From a virus: DNA of 62,937 bases. The notes under the pieces are model-generated. The model did not search any database. It saw only the letters and a list, made by a program, of their open reading frames with translations, and had not been told where the DNA came from. The stretch is taken from IMG/VR virus record IMGVR_UViG_3300036398_002654, positions 1-62,937 of that record, one strand, 5' to 3'. Each line of letters starts with the position of its first letter. The stretch's first letter is position 1. Shown here piece after piece: positions 24,752-33,594 of the stretch. The position numbers and the translations under genes are program-made.

Positions 24752-26751
24752 TAATTAAATCCCCCATTCAAACTTCCCAAAACAACGTAATTTGCTGTAG
24801 TACTTGCAGAACCTACTGTATTAATTCCTGTGAATGTAAAAATATCAAATCCGTTATTTGTTGAGATTCCTGAAACTGCATTTGCAAGAGATCCCCCAGA
24901 CCAACGAATAGTTCTAGAAACTCCATTTAAGTTTACTGCAGTACAACTTCTGGCAGTTCCTGTTTGAGTTACAATTACAGAGAATGAAATGCTGTGATTA
25001 TCAAAAGAACTATCTGTTGGAATCTCAGTTACATTAAGAGTGATATCTGCCGATGGGTTAGTACAAATGGCAACGTTTCCACCACCAGTGCTAAAAGCAA
25101 GTCCAACAGTATTTCCACTGACAAGTGTAGTCTTTTCTGCAACAGATCTTGTTCTTAACTGTGTAGGAATAGAAATTGTAGAAGTAAAGATTCCAACATT
25201 AATATTGGGAGTTCCTGTCAGTCCTTGTGCAACAGTAGCAATACCAGCAGTAGACGCATAGGTACTTAAACCAGCAGTGGAAGCATAAGTTGAAGTTGTG
25301 GCACTTGTTGCATTTCCACTTAAAGATCCACTAAATGTTGTTGCAGTTACAGTATTATCAGTAAGTCTAATATTACCAACTGCCAGGCGAACTCCGTTAG
25401 GAACTTGTGTAGATCCAATACCAACAGCATAGTTAAACAACCAAGCATCGGTAATACCAGCACCAATTGTATCACCCTTAAACCACATCATTTTCTTATA
25501 TGTGGTTGGATTGGTTTCACCAGGAACAATATTTAGATCTACAAGTGGAGATCCTTCTGTTGATGCAATCGCAATACCACCGTGATTTGCAGTATTATCC
25601 GATGGACTAAAAGTTGTACCAATACCTAATACAATATCAGCATCAACAATATTAAGTTGTTCAGTATTCAGTTGAGTTACTGTGCCACCAAAAGAAATAT
25701 TATTGCTTACATATAAGTCACCAAGAACAGTTAATGCATTCGTTGTTGAGATTCTGTCCTTATTAATGATGCCAGTAAGAATATTGGCGGCATCAGAAAG
25801 ATTTGTTGCAGTCGTTGCTGTTCCTGCCGATGTTGCTATTCCTGCTGTTTGTGCATATGTGGAGATACCAGAAGTTAAAGCATAAGTAGCAATACCACTT
25901 AAAGATGCATAAGTGCTTATTCCTGCTGTTGAAGCATAAGTAGATACTCCAGAAATTGAAGAATATGTTGAAACCCCAGCAGTGGAAGCATAAGTTGCTA
26001 TACCAGCAATATTAGCATATTCTCCACTACCACCACTTCCAGAAGCTGCTTCAAAAACAAACTTACCAATAGTGTGGTCATATTTTAAAAACTTACCATC
26101 ATAAAGACTCGCATTTGTGGCAATACCTACAATATCATCAAGATATTTTAATCTAGTTTCTCCACCACCACCAATTGTTGAAAGTTGTTCTTGAACACGA
26201 TTAATGAATAATGTGTAGTGCTTATTTAAATCTTCGGTAGTTACAAAGTTTTGATTGAGTGGTGTAAGAGGATCTTCATTCTTTGTCTCAGGAGGTTCAT
26301 TCAATAAACCTTCTTGAAGTTGTTCATATATTTCTAAAACTTTGGAAATTTTATTTTTAATTTCAGGAAGATCTAATAAAGTTTGTTCTGATATTTCTTT
26401 GAATATCTGATCTCTAATTAAAATTAAATCTTTATTACTCTCTGAAATATAATTTTCAACTCTAGTTAAACTTGGAGTTTCATAATTATCTTCTAAAATT
26501 TCTTCTTCAATATTTTCTTCTAGAAGAGTCTCTCTCCAATTATATAACTTTTCTTCCTCCTTTACTACTTCAATTTCATCAATAATTTTAGGAATATTTT
26601 CCTCTTTCTTTTCTTCAACACAAAAAGTCTTAGCATCATTCTGCTCGGGAATGACACCTGTTTTCTTCAGACCTTCATCAAGACTTTTTATTTTACTATC
26701 TAGATCCTTAGAAGCCTTAGAATACTTTACAGTCTTCTTAAAAATGCCCAT
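24751..26751 (-). CDS. fibre protein with N-terminal coiled coil
   Basis: 666 residues. Residues 1-200 are charged and helical (EEKEENIPKIIDEIEVVKEEE, coiled-coil-like). A DDIVGIATNASLYDGKFLKYD module follows, then about twelve copies of a 10-residue (AG)ISTYAS(L/T) repeat (residues about 245-310) and the TANHGGIAIASTEGSPLVDL module shared with the giant fibre. A 130-residue C-terminal head matches 6640-7395. A composite TGGACA-18-TATAAT/ATAAATA promoter lies upstream. Looks like a phage whisker or fibre assembled from shared parts. Confidence 0.75.
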   Translation of the reverse strand: MGIFKKTVKYSKASKDLDSKIKSLDEGLKKTGVIPEQNDAKTFCVEEKKEENIPKIIDEIEVVKEEEKLYNWRETLLEENIEEEILEDNYETPSLTRVENYISESNKDLILIRDQIFKEISEQTLLDLPEIKNKISKVLEIYEQLQEGLLNEPPETKNEDPLTPLNQNFVTTEDLNKHYTLFINRVQEQLSTIGGGGETRLKYLDDIVGIATNASLYDGKFLKYDHTIGKFVFEAASGSGGSGEYANIAGIATYASTAGVSTYSSISGVSTYASTAGISTYASLSGIATYALTSGISTYAQTAGIATSAGTATTATNLSDAANILTGIINKDRISTTNALTVLGDLYVSNNISFGGTVTQLNTEQLNIVDADIVLGIGTTFSPSDNTANHGGIAIASTEGSPLVDLNIVPGETNPTTYKKMMWFKGDTIGAGITDAWLFNYAVGIGSTQVPNGVRLAVGNIRLTDNTVTATTFSGSLSGNATSATTSTYASTAGLSTYASTAGIATVAQGLTGTPNINVGIFTSTISIPTQLRTRSVAEKTTLVSGNTVGLAFSTGGGNVAICTNPSADITLNVTEIPTDSSFDNHSISFSVIVTQTGTARSCTAVNLNGVSRTIRWSGGSLANAVSGISTNNGFDIFTFTGINTVGSASTTANYVVLGSLNGGFN
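25850..26020 (-). repeat. 10-codon repeats of the ISTYAS unit
   Basis: A roughly 30-bp unit encoding (G)ISTYASTA is repeated in tandem with synonymous changes inside the 24751-26751 gene. Shorter runs of the same unit occur near 14400-14480 in the giant fibre gene, offering sites for recombination between fibre genes. Confidence 0.6.
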
Positions 26752-26778
26752 TAACTAATATCAATTTTGCTCTTATAA

Positions 26779-26813
26779 TATTTATTATACCCTATACTCA
26801 TCAATCTTGTCCA
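26779..26813 (-). promoter_or_regulatory. composite promoter before the coiled-coil fibre gene
   Basis: TGGACA (26813-26808), 18-bp spacer, TATAAT (26789-26784) fused to ATAAATA (26785-26779), 28 nt before the 26751 start. It overlaps the end of the 26785-26949 gene. Confidence 0.45.
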
Positions 26814-26949
26814 ATACTTTGTTCAAATAATGATGCGCTAACCACTTTGGATCATATCCAGATTTATTCATCCACTCATTATCTAAATCTTTTTTTAATT
26901 TAAGTACTTCACACTTAATAATATCTTTGGTCAAGTGTCCGCGTGGCAT
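26785..26949 (-). CDS. small conserved cyanophage protein
   Basis: 54 residues: starts MPRGHLTKDIIKCEVLKLKK, then NEWMNKSGYDPKWLAHHYLN and ends DKIDEYRV. Helical, charged, no membrane segment. It fills the gap between the peroxiredoxin terminator and the fibre genes. Similar short PRGHLTK-type proteins are familiar in cyanomyoviruses; function unknown. Confidence 0.65.
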   Translation of the reverse strand: MPRGHLTKDIIKCEVLKLKKDLDNEWMNKSGYDPKWLAHHYLNKVLDKIDEYRV

Positions 26950-26953
26950 ATAC

Positions 26954-26986
26954 AAAAAAACTCTGCTGCCTATTTAGCAACAGAGT
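26954..26986 (-). terminator. intrinsic terminator of the redox cassette
   Basis: Minus-strand ACTCTGTTGC/GCAGCAGAGT 10-bp stem (one G-U), loop TAAATAG, then seven T; 15-20 nt past the peroxiredoxin stop. Confidence 0.85.
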
Positions 26987-27007
26987 TGAGTAGTATTAAG
27001 TGTTATA

Positions 27008-27535
27008 TCAAACAGTAGCACCCACTTTTACATTTGCCGAAACATATTCTAGAACATTTTCTGGAGTAGTCTGCTCATAAGGGTCGGTGTCAGCGTTGTC
27101 CCGTTGCCCCACTTCAACGAATAGTTTCTCGATGATTCCGTTATCCACGACAGCAGCATAACGCCAAGAGCGATCACCGAAACCAAGGTTAGACTTATTG
27201 ACGAGCATACCCATAGAACGTGTGAAGTAAGCATTGCCGTCAGGGATAAGAGTGACGTTCTTGATATTCTGGTCTTGTGCCCAGGCATTCATCACAAACC
27301 CATCATTAACAGAGATGCAGTAAATATCGTCGATGCCAAGACCAATAAAGTCGTCATATTTCTCTTCGAATCCAGGAAGCTGATAGGCACTGCAAGTAGG
27401 AGTGAAAGCACCAGGCAGACTAAAAATGACCACACGCTTTCCATTGAAGAGTTCCGAAGATGTACGAGTTACAAATTCTCCATTTTCACGAAATTGAAAT
27501 TGGACTTCGGGAATAGTATAACCTTCACTACGCAT
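27008..27535 (-). CDS. type II peroxiredoxin (Prx5-like)
   Basis: 175 residues from MRSEGYTIPEVQFQFREN at 27535; a longer frame would run through the hli gene and is unlikely. The catalytic loop SLPGAFTPTCSAYQLPGFEE carries the PxxxTxxC peroxidatic Cys (about residue 50). Further Prx5 features are YCISVNDGFVMNAW and RYAAVVDNGIIEKLFVE. Reduces hydrogen peroxide and organic peroxides using thiols. Last gene of an operon with Hli and ferredoxin genes, so it probably protects the infected, illuminated cell from oxidative damage. Confidence 0.88.
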   Translation of the reverse strand: MRSEGYTIPEVQFQFRENGEFVTRTSSELFNGKRVVIFSLPGAFTPTCSAYQLPGFEEKYDDFIGLGIDDIYCISVNDGFVMNAWAQDQNIKNVTLIPDGNAYFTRSMGMLVNKSNLGFGDRSWRYAAVVDNGIIEKLFVEVGQRDNADTDPYEQTTPENVLEYVSANVKVGATV

Positions 27536-27548
27536 TTTAACCTCCATT

Positions 27549-27652
27549 TCACCAAATACCAGGAATAATTTGGCCCGTAAATGCATACGAACCCATTGCA
27601 GCAACGACACCAATCATCGCTGCCCAACCATTAATACGTTCTGCTCTTTCGT

Positions 27653-27656
<4 letters not shown>
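27549..27656 (-). CDS. hli: high-light-inducible protein (short)
   Basis: 35 residues: MNERAERINGWAAMIGVVAA then MGSYAFTGQIIPGIW. The single helix carries the ExxNGWAAMxG chlorophyll-binding motif of Hli/SCP proteins. Such proteins bind pigment and dissipate excess light energy around photosystem II. The start overlaps the upstream stop by ATGA. Among the shortest Hli forms; common in cyanophages. Confidence 0.88.
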
Positions 27657-28218
<562 letters not shown>

Positions 28219-28305
28219 TTAGTAAGTTTCTGAAAGTTGATTTATTGAATGTGCCAACAAAACAAAGAAGGCAACGGATGTTATTGTAAACAAAAGTGAA
28301 GTCAT
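28219..28305 (-). CDS. 28-residue single-span membrane peptide
   Basis: MTSLLFTITSVAFFVLLAHS then INQLSETY: one hydrophobic helix. Lies between Hli and ferredoxin genes with short gaps. Size and topology recall small photosynthetic subunits, but no match to psbN, petN or similar was recognised. Its place in the operon suggests a thylakoid role (inference). Confidence 0.5.
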   Translation of the reverse strand: MTSLLFTITSVAFFVLLAHSINQLSETY

Positions 28306-28314
28306 TGTCAAGTC

Positions 28315-28524
28315 TCAGATTACACCAAAAAACAGATGGCCTGTCAGGGCATAAGAGATAAAACCAGCCACGATCCCAAGCATAGCCCAGCGACCATTAG
28401 CAGATTCGGCTCGTTCAGCATAACTCTTCATTCCATACTTCTTTGCATCTTCATCAGAAATATAAACAGGTGGTTCAATTGCCCACATATTCATTTGTCC
28501 TCGATCATTAGTCGTTACAGTCAT
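28315..28524 (-). CDS. hli: high-light-inducible protein (long)
   Basis: 69 residues from MTVTTNDRGQMNMWAIEPP at 28524. The C-terminal helix YAERAESANGRWAMLGIVAG carries the ExANGRWAMxG pigment-binding motif of Hli/CAB proteins. The N-terminal extension with VYISDEDAKKYG is typical of phage Hli proteins. First gene of the light/redox cassette, preceded by a TTGACC-17-TATAAT promoter whose -35 sits in a terminator hairpin. Confidence 0.9.
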   Translation of the reverse strand: MTVTTNDRGQMNMWAIEPPVYISDEDAKKYGMKSYAERAESANGRWAMLGIVAGFISYALTGHLFFGVI

Positions 28525-28551
28525 TGTAGTATTGTAAAGAACTGTTACAAG

Positions 28552-28580
28552 ATTATATAGCAAAAATAAAGAGGGGTCAA
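28552..28580 (-). promoter_or_regulatory. sigma70-type promoter of the light/redox cassette
   Basis: TTGACC (28580-28575), 17-bp spacer, TATAAT (28557-28552), 28 nt before the hli start. The -35 lies in the loop and 3' stem arm of the glycan-cluster terminator. Confidence 0.65.
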
Positions 28581-28590
28581 GCCCCTCTTT
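28568..28590 (-). terminator. terminator of the 20-kb glycan cluster
   Basis: A 9-bp palindromic stem (AAAGAGGGG/CCCCTCTTT) with a 5-nt loop, then ATTTTTG on the minus strand. It follows the last cluster gene (stop at 28627). Confidence 0.75.
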
Positions 28591-28626
28591 GTTCGGATGT
28601 CCTAACAAAATAAGTATAAATGCTTA

Positions 28627-29424
28627 CTATTTTCCTTCCCAACCAGGAGGAAGTCTACCAAGATATGGATCATAGTCAAAGAACGGATTCCAATCAGACA
28701 CATCAGCAGATTGATTTCTCCAAAACTGCCACAATCCATCGTGACTACTACGATGGAAAACATCAATATGAATATCGTGAATGTCAGATCCTAGATCAAT
28801 CTTATACAAGAACAAAGGAATAGAAAAAGTATTACCAGAGTTATAAATCAAGTCATCAGCAACTGCTCTTGGTTTAACACCCTGATCAAGTTTATACTTA
28901 TCACCACGACAATGAAGATTGATAAGTTTCTGTGCGTGATGGCGAGTGATCATATAACAAGCAGTTGAAAAGTCATTTACAAAACGACGATGCAACTGGA
29001 CGTGAACCTGTGCAGGATTAATAATAGCAAGTTGTATCACATCATAATCATAAGGAATTTTTGCATAGAAATCTTTCCAAGAAAATCCCCAATGAGTGAC
29101 AGTGCTTATGTCACAATCATCCTCCATCATTAAAGCACAAGGGGAATCAGAAGTTTCCAACCAATGCTTCATTGCTTTGAGATGTGAAGTTACACATCCA
29201 ACTTCACCAGAAGACATCATATCAGGATAACGACCTTTAAGAATATCTCCAAGATCTCTATCTCCCCGACCATCATAGGCAGAGATACGAGTATAATTTT
29301 CAACTTCCCAGTATTTAAACTGATCTTCCATAAACTGTGCTCTCTCTGGTTTTTCACCCAGATTGATGTAGTAAATGGGGGGAAGACCTTTGAGTTTATG
29401 TACCGATTTATTTTTATCCATCAT
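28627..29424 (-). CDS. GT25-family-like glycosyltransferase
   Basis: 265 residues. PIYYINLGEKPERAQFMEDQ at the N-terminus and GEVGCVTSHLKAMKHWLETS followed by CALMMEDDCDIS match glycosyltransferase family 25 (LPS/procollagen galactosyltransferases), with EDD as the likely metal-sugar site. Last gene of the glycan cluster, overlapping the upstream gene by ATGA. The C-terminal HIDVFHRSSHDGLWQ region is phage-specific. Donor likely a UDP-sugar. Confidence 0.78.
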   Translation of the reverse strand: MMDKNKSVHKLKGLPPIYYINLGEKPERAQFMEDQFKYWEVENYTRISAYDGRGDRDLGDILKGRYPDMMSSGEVGCVTSHLKAMKHWLETSDSPCALMMEDDCDISTVTHWGFSWKDFYAKIPYDYDVIQLAIINPAQVHVQLHRRFVNDFSTACYMITRHHAQKLINLHCRGDKYKLDQGVKPRAVADDLIYNSGNTFSIPLFLYKIDLGSDIHDIHIDVFHRSSHDGLWQFWRNQSADVSDWNPFFDYDPYLGRLPPGWEGK

Positions 29425-30173
29425 TCGGAAAGAATACTTTCAATAATTTGATTGAAGACTTTTGTTTTATTGGTAAGAGGATCTTCAGACCCTCTCCAAT
29501 TAGAATGCCAATTAGTAGCAGCACGATAATGAAGAAACTTACCATCCAAATGTAACTCAAAATTATATCCCTTGGTTACCTCTTCGTTTTGCAAATCAAT
29601 TTCATTATAATTGGTTGGATATTGAACATCGGTTTCTTTCATCCAAAAATTATTCTTTTTGAAATAATAATAAGTGTTTCCACCAACATCAGTAAGTTCT
29701 CCATTTACCACACCATCGGAAAAATCAATATCAAGATCTTCCATCTTTGGCATATTAAAGAACATAATACCATTCCACATATAAGTGATAGATCCTCTAT
29801 ATTGTGGCAAACCTGAAATTATGGCATCTTCCATATATTCAGTTATGCTAAAATTATCAATTAAGAATAAATCAGAATCACAAAAGAACACGATGTCATT
29901 TTGGTGATTGGCTTTAATAATAGTATCATAGGTCCATTGAACAGTATCGGCACAAGCTTGTGCAGGATTTAATGATACTGTTCTTTCTGGTTTTTTATAA
30001 TAAGAAAACCCATTCTCAGAACAAATTGATTTAAATTGTTCTGTTATGGTTGATTCAATAGAATCATCAACAATATGAAATTTATAGTCATCCTTTAAAA
30101 ACTTTTTAAAAAGTTGATTTTGCAAAGTTACAAAATCAGGACGATTAACAACCGAAGTGAAAATGTGAATCAT
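29421..30173 (-). CDS. GT-A-fold glycosyltransferase-like protein
   Basis: 250 residues from MIHIFTSVVNRPDFV at 30173, where ATGA overlap with the epimerase supports this start over the longer one at 30191. FHIVDDSIES, DIVFFCDSDLFLIDN (DxD-type site about residue 95) and MWNGIMFFNMP fit a GT-A nucleotide-sugar fold. No CAZy family could be assigned. Ends with a YRAATNWHSNWRG motif. Confidence 0.65.
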   Translation of the reverse strand: MIHIFTSVVNRPDFVTLQNQLFKKFLKDDYKFHIVDDSIESTITEQFKSICSENGFSYYKKPERTVSLNPAQACADTVQWTYDTIIKANHQNDIVFFCDSDLFLIDNFSITEYMEDAIISGLPQYRGSITYMWNGIMFFNMPKMEDLDIDFSDGVVNGELTDVGGNTYYYFKKNNFWMKETDVQYPTNYNEIDLQNEEVTKGYNFELHLDGKFLHYRAATNWHSNWRGSEDPLTNKTKVFNQIIESILSE

Positions 30174-31069
30174 AGTTGTGCGGAAAGCCAATCTTCAAGT
30201 TTCATTGTGGGTTCCCAACCAAAAGTCTTACGGAGTTTTTGATTATTAGCAAGACTTATACGTGCCTCACCTGGACGAGGAGCAATATTTACAGTCTCAT
30301 GATCAAACATTCTAGCAATCTGGTTGATAGAATAATTATTTCCAGTTCCAACATTATAAACCTGCCCAAATGCTTCTGGATCTGGATTAGAAATTGCCGC
30401 CATAATATTTGCTTTTACAACATCCCCAACATATGTAAAATCACGGCGTTGATTTCCATCACCAACAATTGTTAAGGGTTCTCCCGCAGAACGTTGACGA
30501 AGGAAAATTCCAATTACGGGAGCATACTGTCCACGAAGAGGTTGACGTTCTCCATATACATTGAAATATCGGAAGCAAACAGTTTGAAGTCCATAGAGAT
30601 TTGTGTACATCTTACACAGTTTTTCTCCATTAACTTTTGAAACTGAGTAAGGATTTAAACAATCATCAGGTTGAGTTTCCACATTAGGAGTCTGATTCAT
30701 TCCATATCCAGAAGAAGTAGAAGAATACATTACTCGTTTTACACCAGCCTCACGAGCACATTGAAGAACAGTAACTGTTCCAACAGAATTAATACTTACT
30801 GCTTCAATAGGATTTTCGATAGCTGGTTGAATACGTGCTTCTGCTGCAATATGAAACACATAGTCTACCCCATCATAAAGTGGGCGTGTGTTTACATAGT
30901 CACGAATATCATACTTATAATTTTGTGCTTTATCGTTCCAATAGAAATGATCATGAGCATCAGAATACTCATTATCAATCACCACAACTTCATGACCCAT
31001 TTCAAGAAGGCGGTCTACAAGATTAGAACCAATAAATCCAGCACCACCAGTAACTAGTGATTTAGTCAT
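30170..31069 (-). CDS. NAD-dependent sugar-nucleotide epimerase
   Basis: 299 residues, extended SDR. VTGGAGFIGSNLVDRLLEMG binds NAD, the active site is Ser-Ser-Thr (YSSTSSGYG) with YSVSK (Tyr-x3-Lys, about residue 142-146), and RYFNVYGERQPLRGQYAPVI follows. Closest in style to UDP-glucose/UDP-GlcNAc 4-epimerases. It would supply UDP-Gal or UDP-GalNAc, the donors used by the GT6 gene two steps upstream. ATGA-linked on both sides. Confidence 0.85.
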   Translation of the reverse strand: MTKSLVTGGAGFIGSNLVDRLLEMGHEVVVIDNEYSDAHDHFYWNDKAQNYKYDIRDYVNTRPLYDGVDYVFHIAAEARIQPAIENPIEAVSINSVGTVTVLQCAREAGVKRVMYSSTSSGYGMNQTPNVETQPDDCLNPYSVSKVNGEKLCKMYTNLYGLQTVCFRYFNVYGERQPLRGQYAPVIGIFLRQRSAGEPLTIVGDGNQRRDFTYVGDVVKANIMAAISNPDPEAFGQVYNVGTGNNYSINQIARMFDHETVNIAPRPGEARISLANNQKLRKTFGWEPTMKLEDWLSAQL

Positions 31070-31710
31070 ACAACTCTCTCAGGTAAAAAATAGTTTTTAT
31101 TAAAGTTAAAACATTCTTCGGTGGGATAACTTGTCAATGGATTGACAGTTCCATGATATCCACTTGTTTGGAAGAAAAATGGATCATCAAAAGTATAAAC
31201 ATTAAACCAACGCTGAATCTCAGCAAATCCAATGTCTTGATAACCTTCAATTACATATCCAGCATGATATGCAACTCTCTTACACATTCTAACATATTCA
31301 TCAGTTAGATACAAGATAGAATGTCCACCTAACATATTATAAGTCCTGTATAAATCATCCTTTACATGATTATACTGAACATAAGGTCCAGAATGCCCAT
31401 TCATTCTTCCCCAAGAAGAAATTCCAAGATAAACTGCGTCAGCATCATCAGGAATTTCAATCTCTGGACGGAAGTTCTTAATCATACAATCATCTTCAAA
31501 CAAAATAAAAGGTGGATCGATTTCACACAAACCCTTATAATGAGCAGAAGAACATCCTGCAACAGGACAATCTGGACGAGGAACTCCTTCTATACGGATG
31601 ATTGTTTTGAATCCACATTCTTTGAGAATTTTTTGCATATTTTCATTCTTTTCAGTGTGCTGTTCAAGATTCATATAAACAGCAGGAATTTCTCTAAGAT
31701 CTAAGTTCAT
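31066..31710 (-). CDS. GT25-like glycosyltransferase
   Basis: 214 residues. IPAVYMNLEQHTEKNENMQK and CSSAHYKGLCEIDPPFILFE-DD (acidic pair about residue 74) match the GT25 layout in shortened form. DAVYLGISSWGRMNG and a GYQDIGFAEIQRWFNVYTF segment follow. Shorter than 28627-29424, with which it shares the N-terminal motif. Specificity unknown. Confidence 0.65.
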   Translation of the reverse strand: MNLDLREIPAVYMNLEQHTEKNENMQKILKECGFKTIIRIEGVPRPDCPVAGCSSAHYKGLCEIDPPFILFEDDCMIKNFRPEIEIPDDADAVYLGISSWGRMNGHSGPYVQYNHVKDDLYRTYNMLGGHSILYLTDEYVRMCKRVAYHAGYVIEGYQDIGFAEIQRWFNVYTFDDPFFFQTSGYHGTVNPLTSYPTEECFNFNKNYFLPERVV

Positions 31711-32389
31711 TGTGATTCTTCTTCAATGCGATAATTTTAGGTTCATAAGGATAATCCGAATTGCCCATTTGTTCTTCGGCAAAACAATATGATGGAGACA
31801 GACTCAAAGTTGGTGAATTATCAATCAGGTAACGATTCATCTGAGATTCATCGTGCCATAAAGCAATCACACCATTTTCAAGATCCTTGGTTACACGATC
31901 AGCAAGAACTTCTGCCATTTCAAGAAACCTCTTTGTAGATCCACCATTAAATCCACCAGCATAATAGTGCTCACCTTCCTCACCCACAGGCACGTATGCC
32001 AGCGATTGTGGGTTTCTATCATACGACCTCTGTTCCTTAGGATAGAAGGACTGGTAGGGGTGCTGGGTAGCAACTAGATCGCTTAGAACCTCATCACCAA
32101 CCTTATTCACCAGACCCATATCTACATCAAAGTAGAAACAATAATCAAACTGAGAGATAAACTCCTTTTCTTTTACAAAGTAGTTGTATCTTTTCAGAGT
32201 AGGCATTGGCCAAGGTTCGTGGTCAATCTGGCAAACTCTTACATTATCAGACGCTTCTACTTCATGATCGGTAAAAAGTAAGCACTCAATATCATGCCCA
32301 TTTAGAAAGTTCTCCTCAATATTATCAAGAAGTCTTTCAACAAACTGAATATACTTGTTTGTTGCGATAGTTAAAATACAGATTTTCAT
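31694..32389 (-). CDS. GT6-family glycosyltransferase (ABO-type)
   Basis: 231 residues from MKICILTIATNKY at 32389 (ATGA overlap supports this start). Family hallmarks: FDYCFYFDVDMGLVN with a DVD metal motif (about residue 93), VATQHPYQSFYPKEQRSYDR, HYYAGGFNGGSTKRFLEMAE, then the IALWHDESQMNRYLIDNSPT and LSPSYCFAEEQ segments as in histo-blood-group A/B transferases. Bacterial GT6 proteins usually have NxN in place of DxD; the cyanophage P-SSM2 homologue keeps DxD. Such enzymes add Gal or GalNAc alpha-1,3, mostly to fucosylated galactose. A GT11 fucosyltransferase is encoded in the same cluster. Confidence 0.88.
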   Translation of the reverse strand: MKICILTIATNKYIQFVERLLDNIEENFLNGHDIECLLFTDHEVEASDNVRVCQIDHEPWPMPTLKRYNYFVKEKEFISQFDYCFYFDVDMGLVNKVGDEVLSDLVATQHPYQSFYPKEQRSYDRNPQSLAYVPVGEEGEHYYAGGFNGGSTKRFLEMAEVLADRVTKDLENGVIALWHDESQMNRYLIDNSPTLSLSPSYCFAEEQMGNSDYPYEPKIIALKKNHNELRS

Positions 32390-33594
32390 TTTTGAACATA
32401 CCAAACGTGAACTGGACTTAACACACCTGTTATTTCTTTATCTTCAAAAAATTCTTCTACTGCTTTTTGCACACCAGGATATGAAGGGTGTTCCCAATCA
32501 TGACCCATAATATATCCACCAGGTTTTACTTTTGGTTCCCATGCAGTCAAATCTTCTAAGCAATTTTCATAAGTGTGAATTGCATCAACAAACACAAAAT
32601 CTAATGATTCATCTTCAAAATTATCTACTGCATCCAGAGATGTCTTACGAATAATCTCAGATCTATCACCATATGGTTCTAACATTCCGACAATTTGATC
32701 ATAAAGATTATCAAATCCACCATAGTCAGAATCTACATTCACACAATCCATATTTGAAATAGTCCACATCTCAGAAGTTAATGGATCAACTCCATAAACT
32801 TTTTCCAAGTTTGTTTTTTCCAAAAGACGTTTGATGTGTTGCCCACCAGCAATTCCGATTTCAGCACCAACTTTTAGTTCTGGGTGCTCATTGAAAAACT
32901 TATGGGTAAACTCATAAGTTGCATTCCAATAGAGTTGCTTACCATTTTTGGACGTATCTACAAGATCCGCCCTTTTAGACTTTTTTACGTAAAGAGCATC
33001 CCCCCACTTATACCAAGTTTCTGGCCAATGAGTTTCAACTCTTTCAAATCCATACTCACCTAAGAACTCATCAATATCTTCAATTAGAGGATTTCCTTCA
33101 TACATTTCCCCACGATTGACTTCACAATAAACATAATCAATGTTTTTTAGAGTTTCAACTGCACCTTTAAAAACTTCAAGTTCATAACCCTGAACATCAA
33201 CATTCATAAAGTTAGCAGAACGAAGATCAAAATTGTCGAGAAGATCAACTTCTACTTCTTCATCACCATCAAATGTAACATCAGGGTGATGTTCTAGATG
33301 ATCTTTTGGTTTTAGAATTGAACTACTTTGTGCTTCATTGCTACTCAAATACATCTTAGCAGTTCCTTTCTCGCTGCCAAGAGCGGTTTGATATCCTTGA
33401 ATATCCGCATTTACATTTTGAAGTCTTTTAGCAAGAACATCAAAATTTTTAGACAATGGTTCAAAAACAGTAATGTTTTGAATTCCATTATCAACATATT
33501 CTTGAATTTCCTCACCATAGTGAGCTCCAATATGAACAATACCTTTGATGTTCATATTGTATTTTTTATACAAGTTTGTAAAATTAATCAGCAT
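32386..33594 (-). CDS. fused FkbM and class I methyltransferase
   Basis: 402 residues from MLINFTNLYKKYNM at 33594. Domain 1 (about 1-205) is FkbM-type: GIVHIGAHYGEEIQEYVDNG, TVFEPLSKNF and ANFMNVDVQGYELEVFKGA. Domain 2 (about 215-402) is a second SAM fold: VGAEIGIAGGQHIKRLLE, KVYGVDPLTSEMW, LDFVFVDAIHTYENCLEDL and KPGGYIMGHDWEHPSYPG. Two full methyltransferases in one chain suggest coupled O-methylation of a glycan. Overlaps the upstream gene by 7 nt. Confidence 0.82.
   Translation of the reverse strand: MLINFTNLYKKYNMNIKGIVHIGAHYGEEIQEYVDNGIQNITVFEPLSKNFDVLAKRLQNVNADIQGYQTALGSEKGTAKMYLSSNEAQSSSILKPKDHLEHHPDVTFDGDEEVEVDLLDNFDLRSANFMNVDVQGYELEVFKGAVETLKNIDYVYCEVNRGEMYEGNPLIEDIDEFLGEYGFERVETHWPETWYKWGDALYVKKSKRADLVDTSKNGKQLYWNATYEFTHKFFNEHPELKVGAEIGIAGGQHIKRLLEKTNLEKVYGVDPLTSEMWTISNMDCVNVDSDYGGFDNLYDQIVGMLEPYGDRSEIIRKTSLDAVDNFEDESLDFVFVDAIHTYENCLEDLTAWEPKVKPGGYIMGHDWEHPSYPGVQKAVEEFFEDKEITGVLSPVHVWYVQK

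Noticed and set aside
25850-26020. Short regular repeats as a CRISPR array
   Set aside because: Repeats are contiguous, in frame, without unique spacers, and encode a fibre repeat.
28219-28305. psbN, petN or another named small photosynthesis gene
   Set aside because: Single-span size fits but no diagnostic residues of a known subunit were seen.
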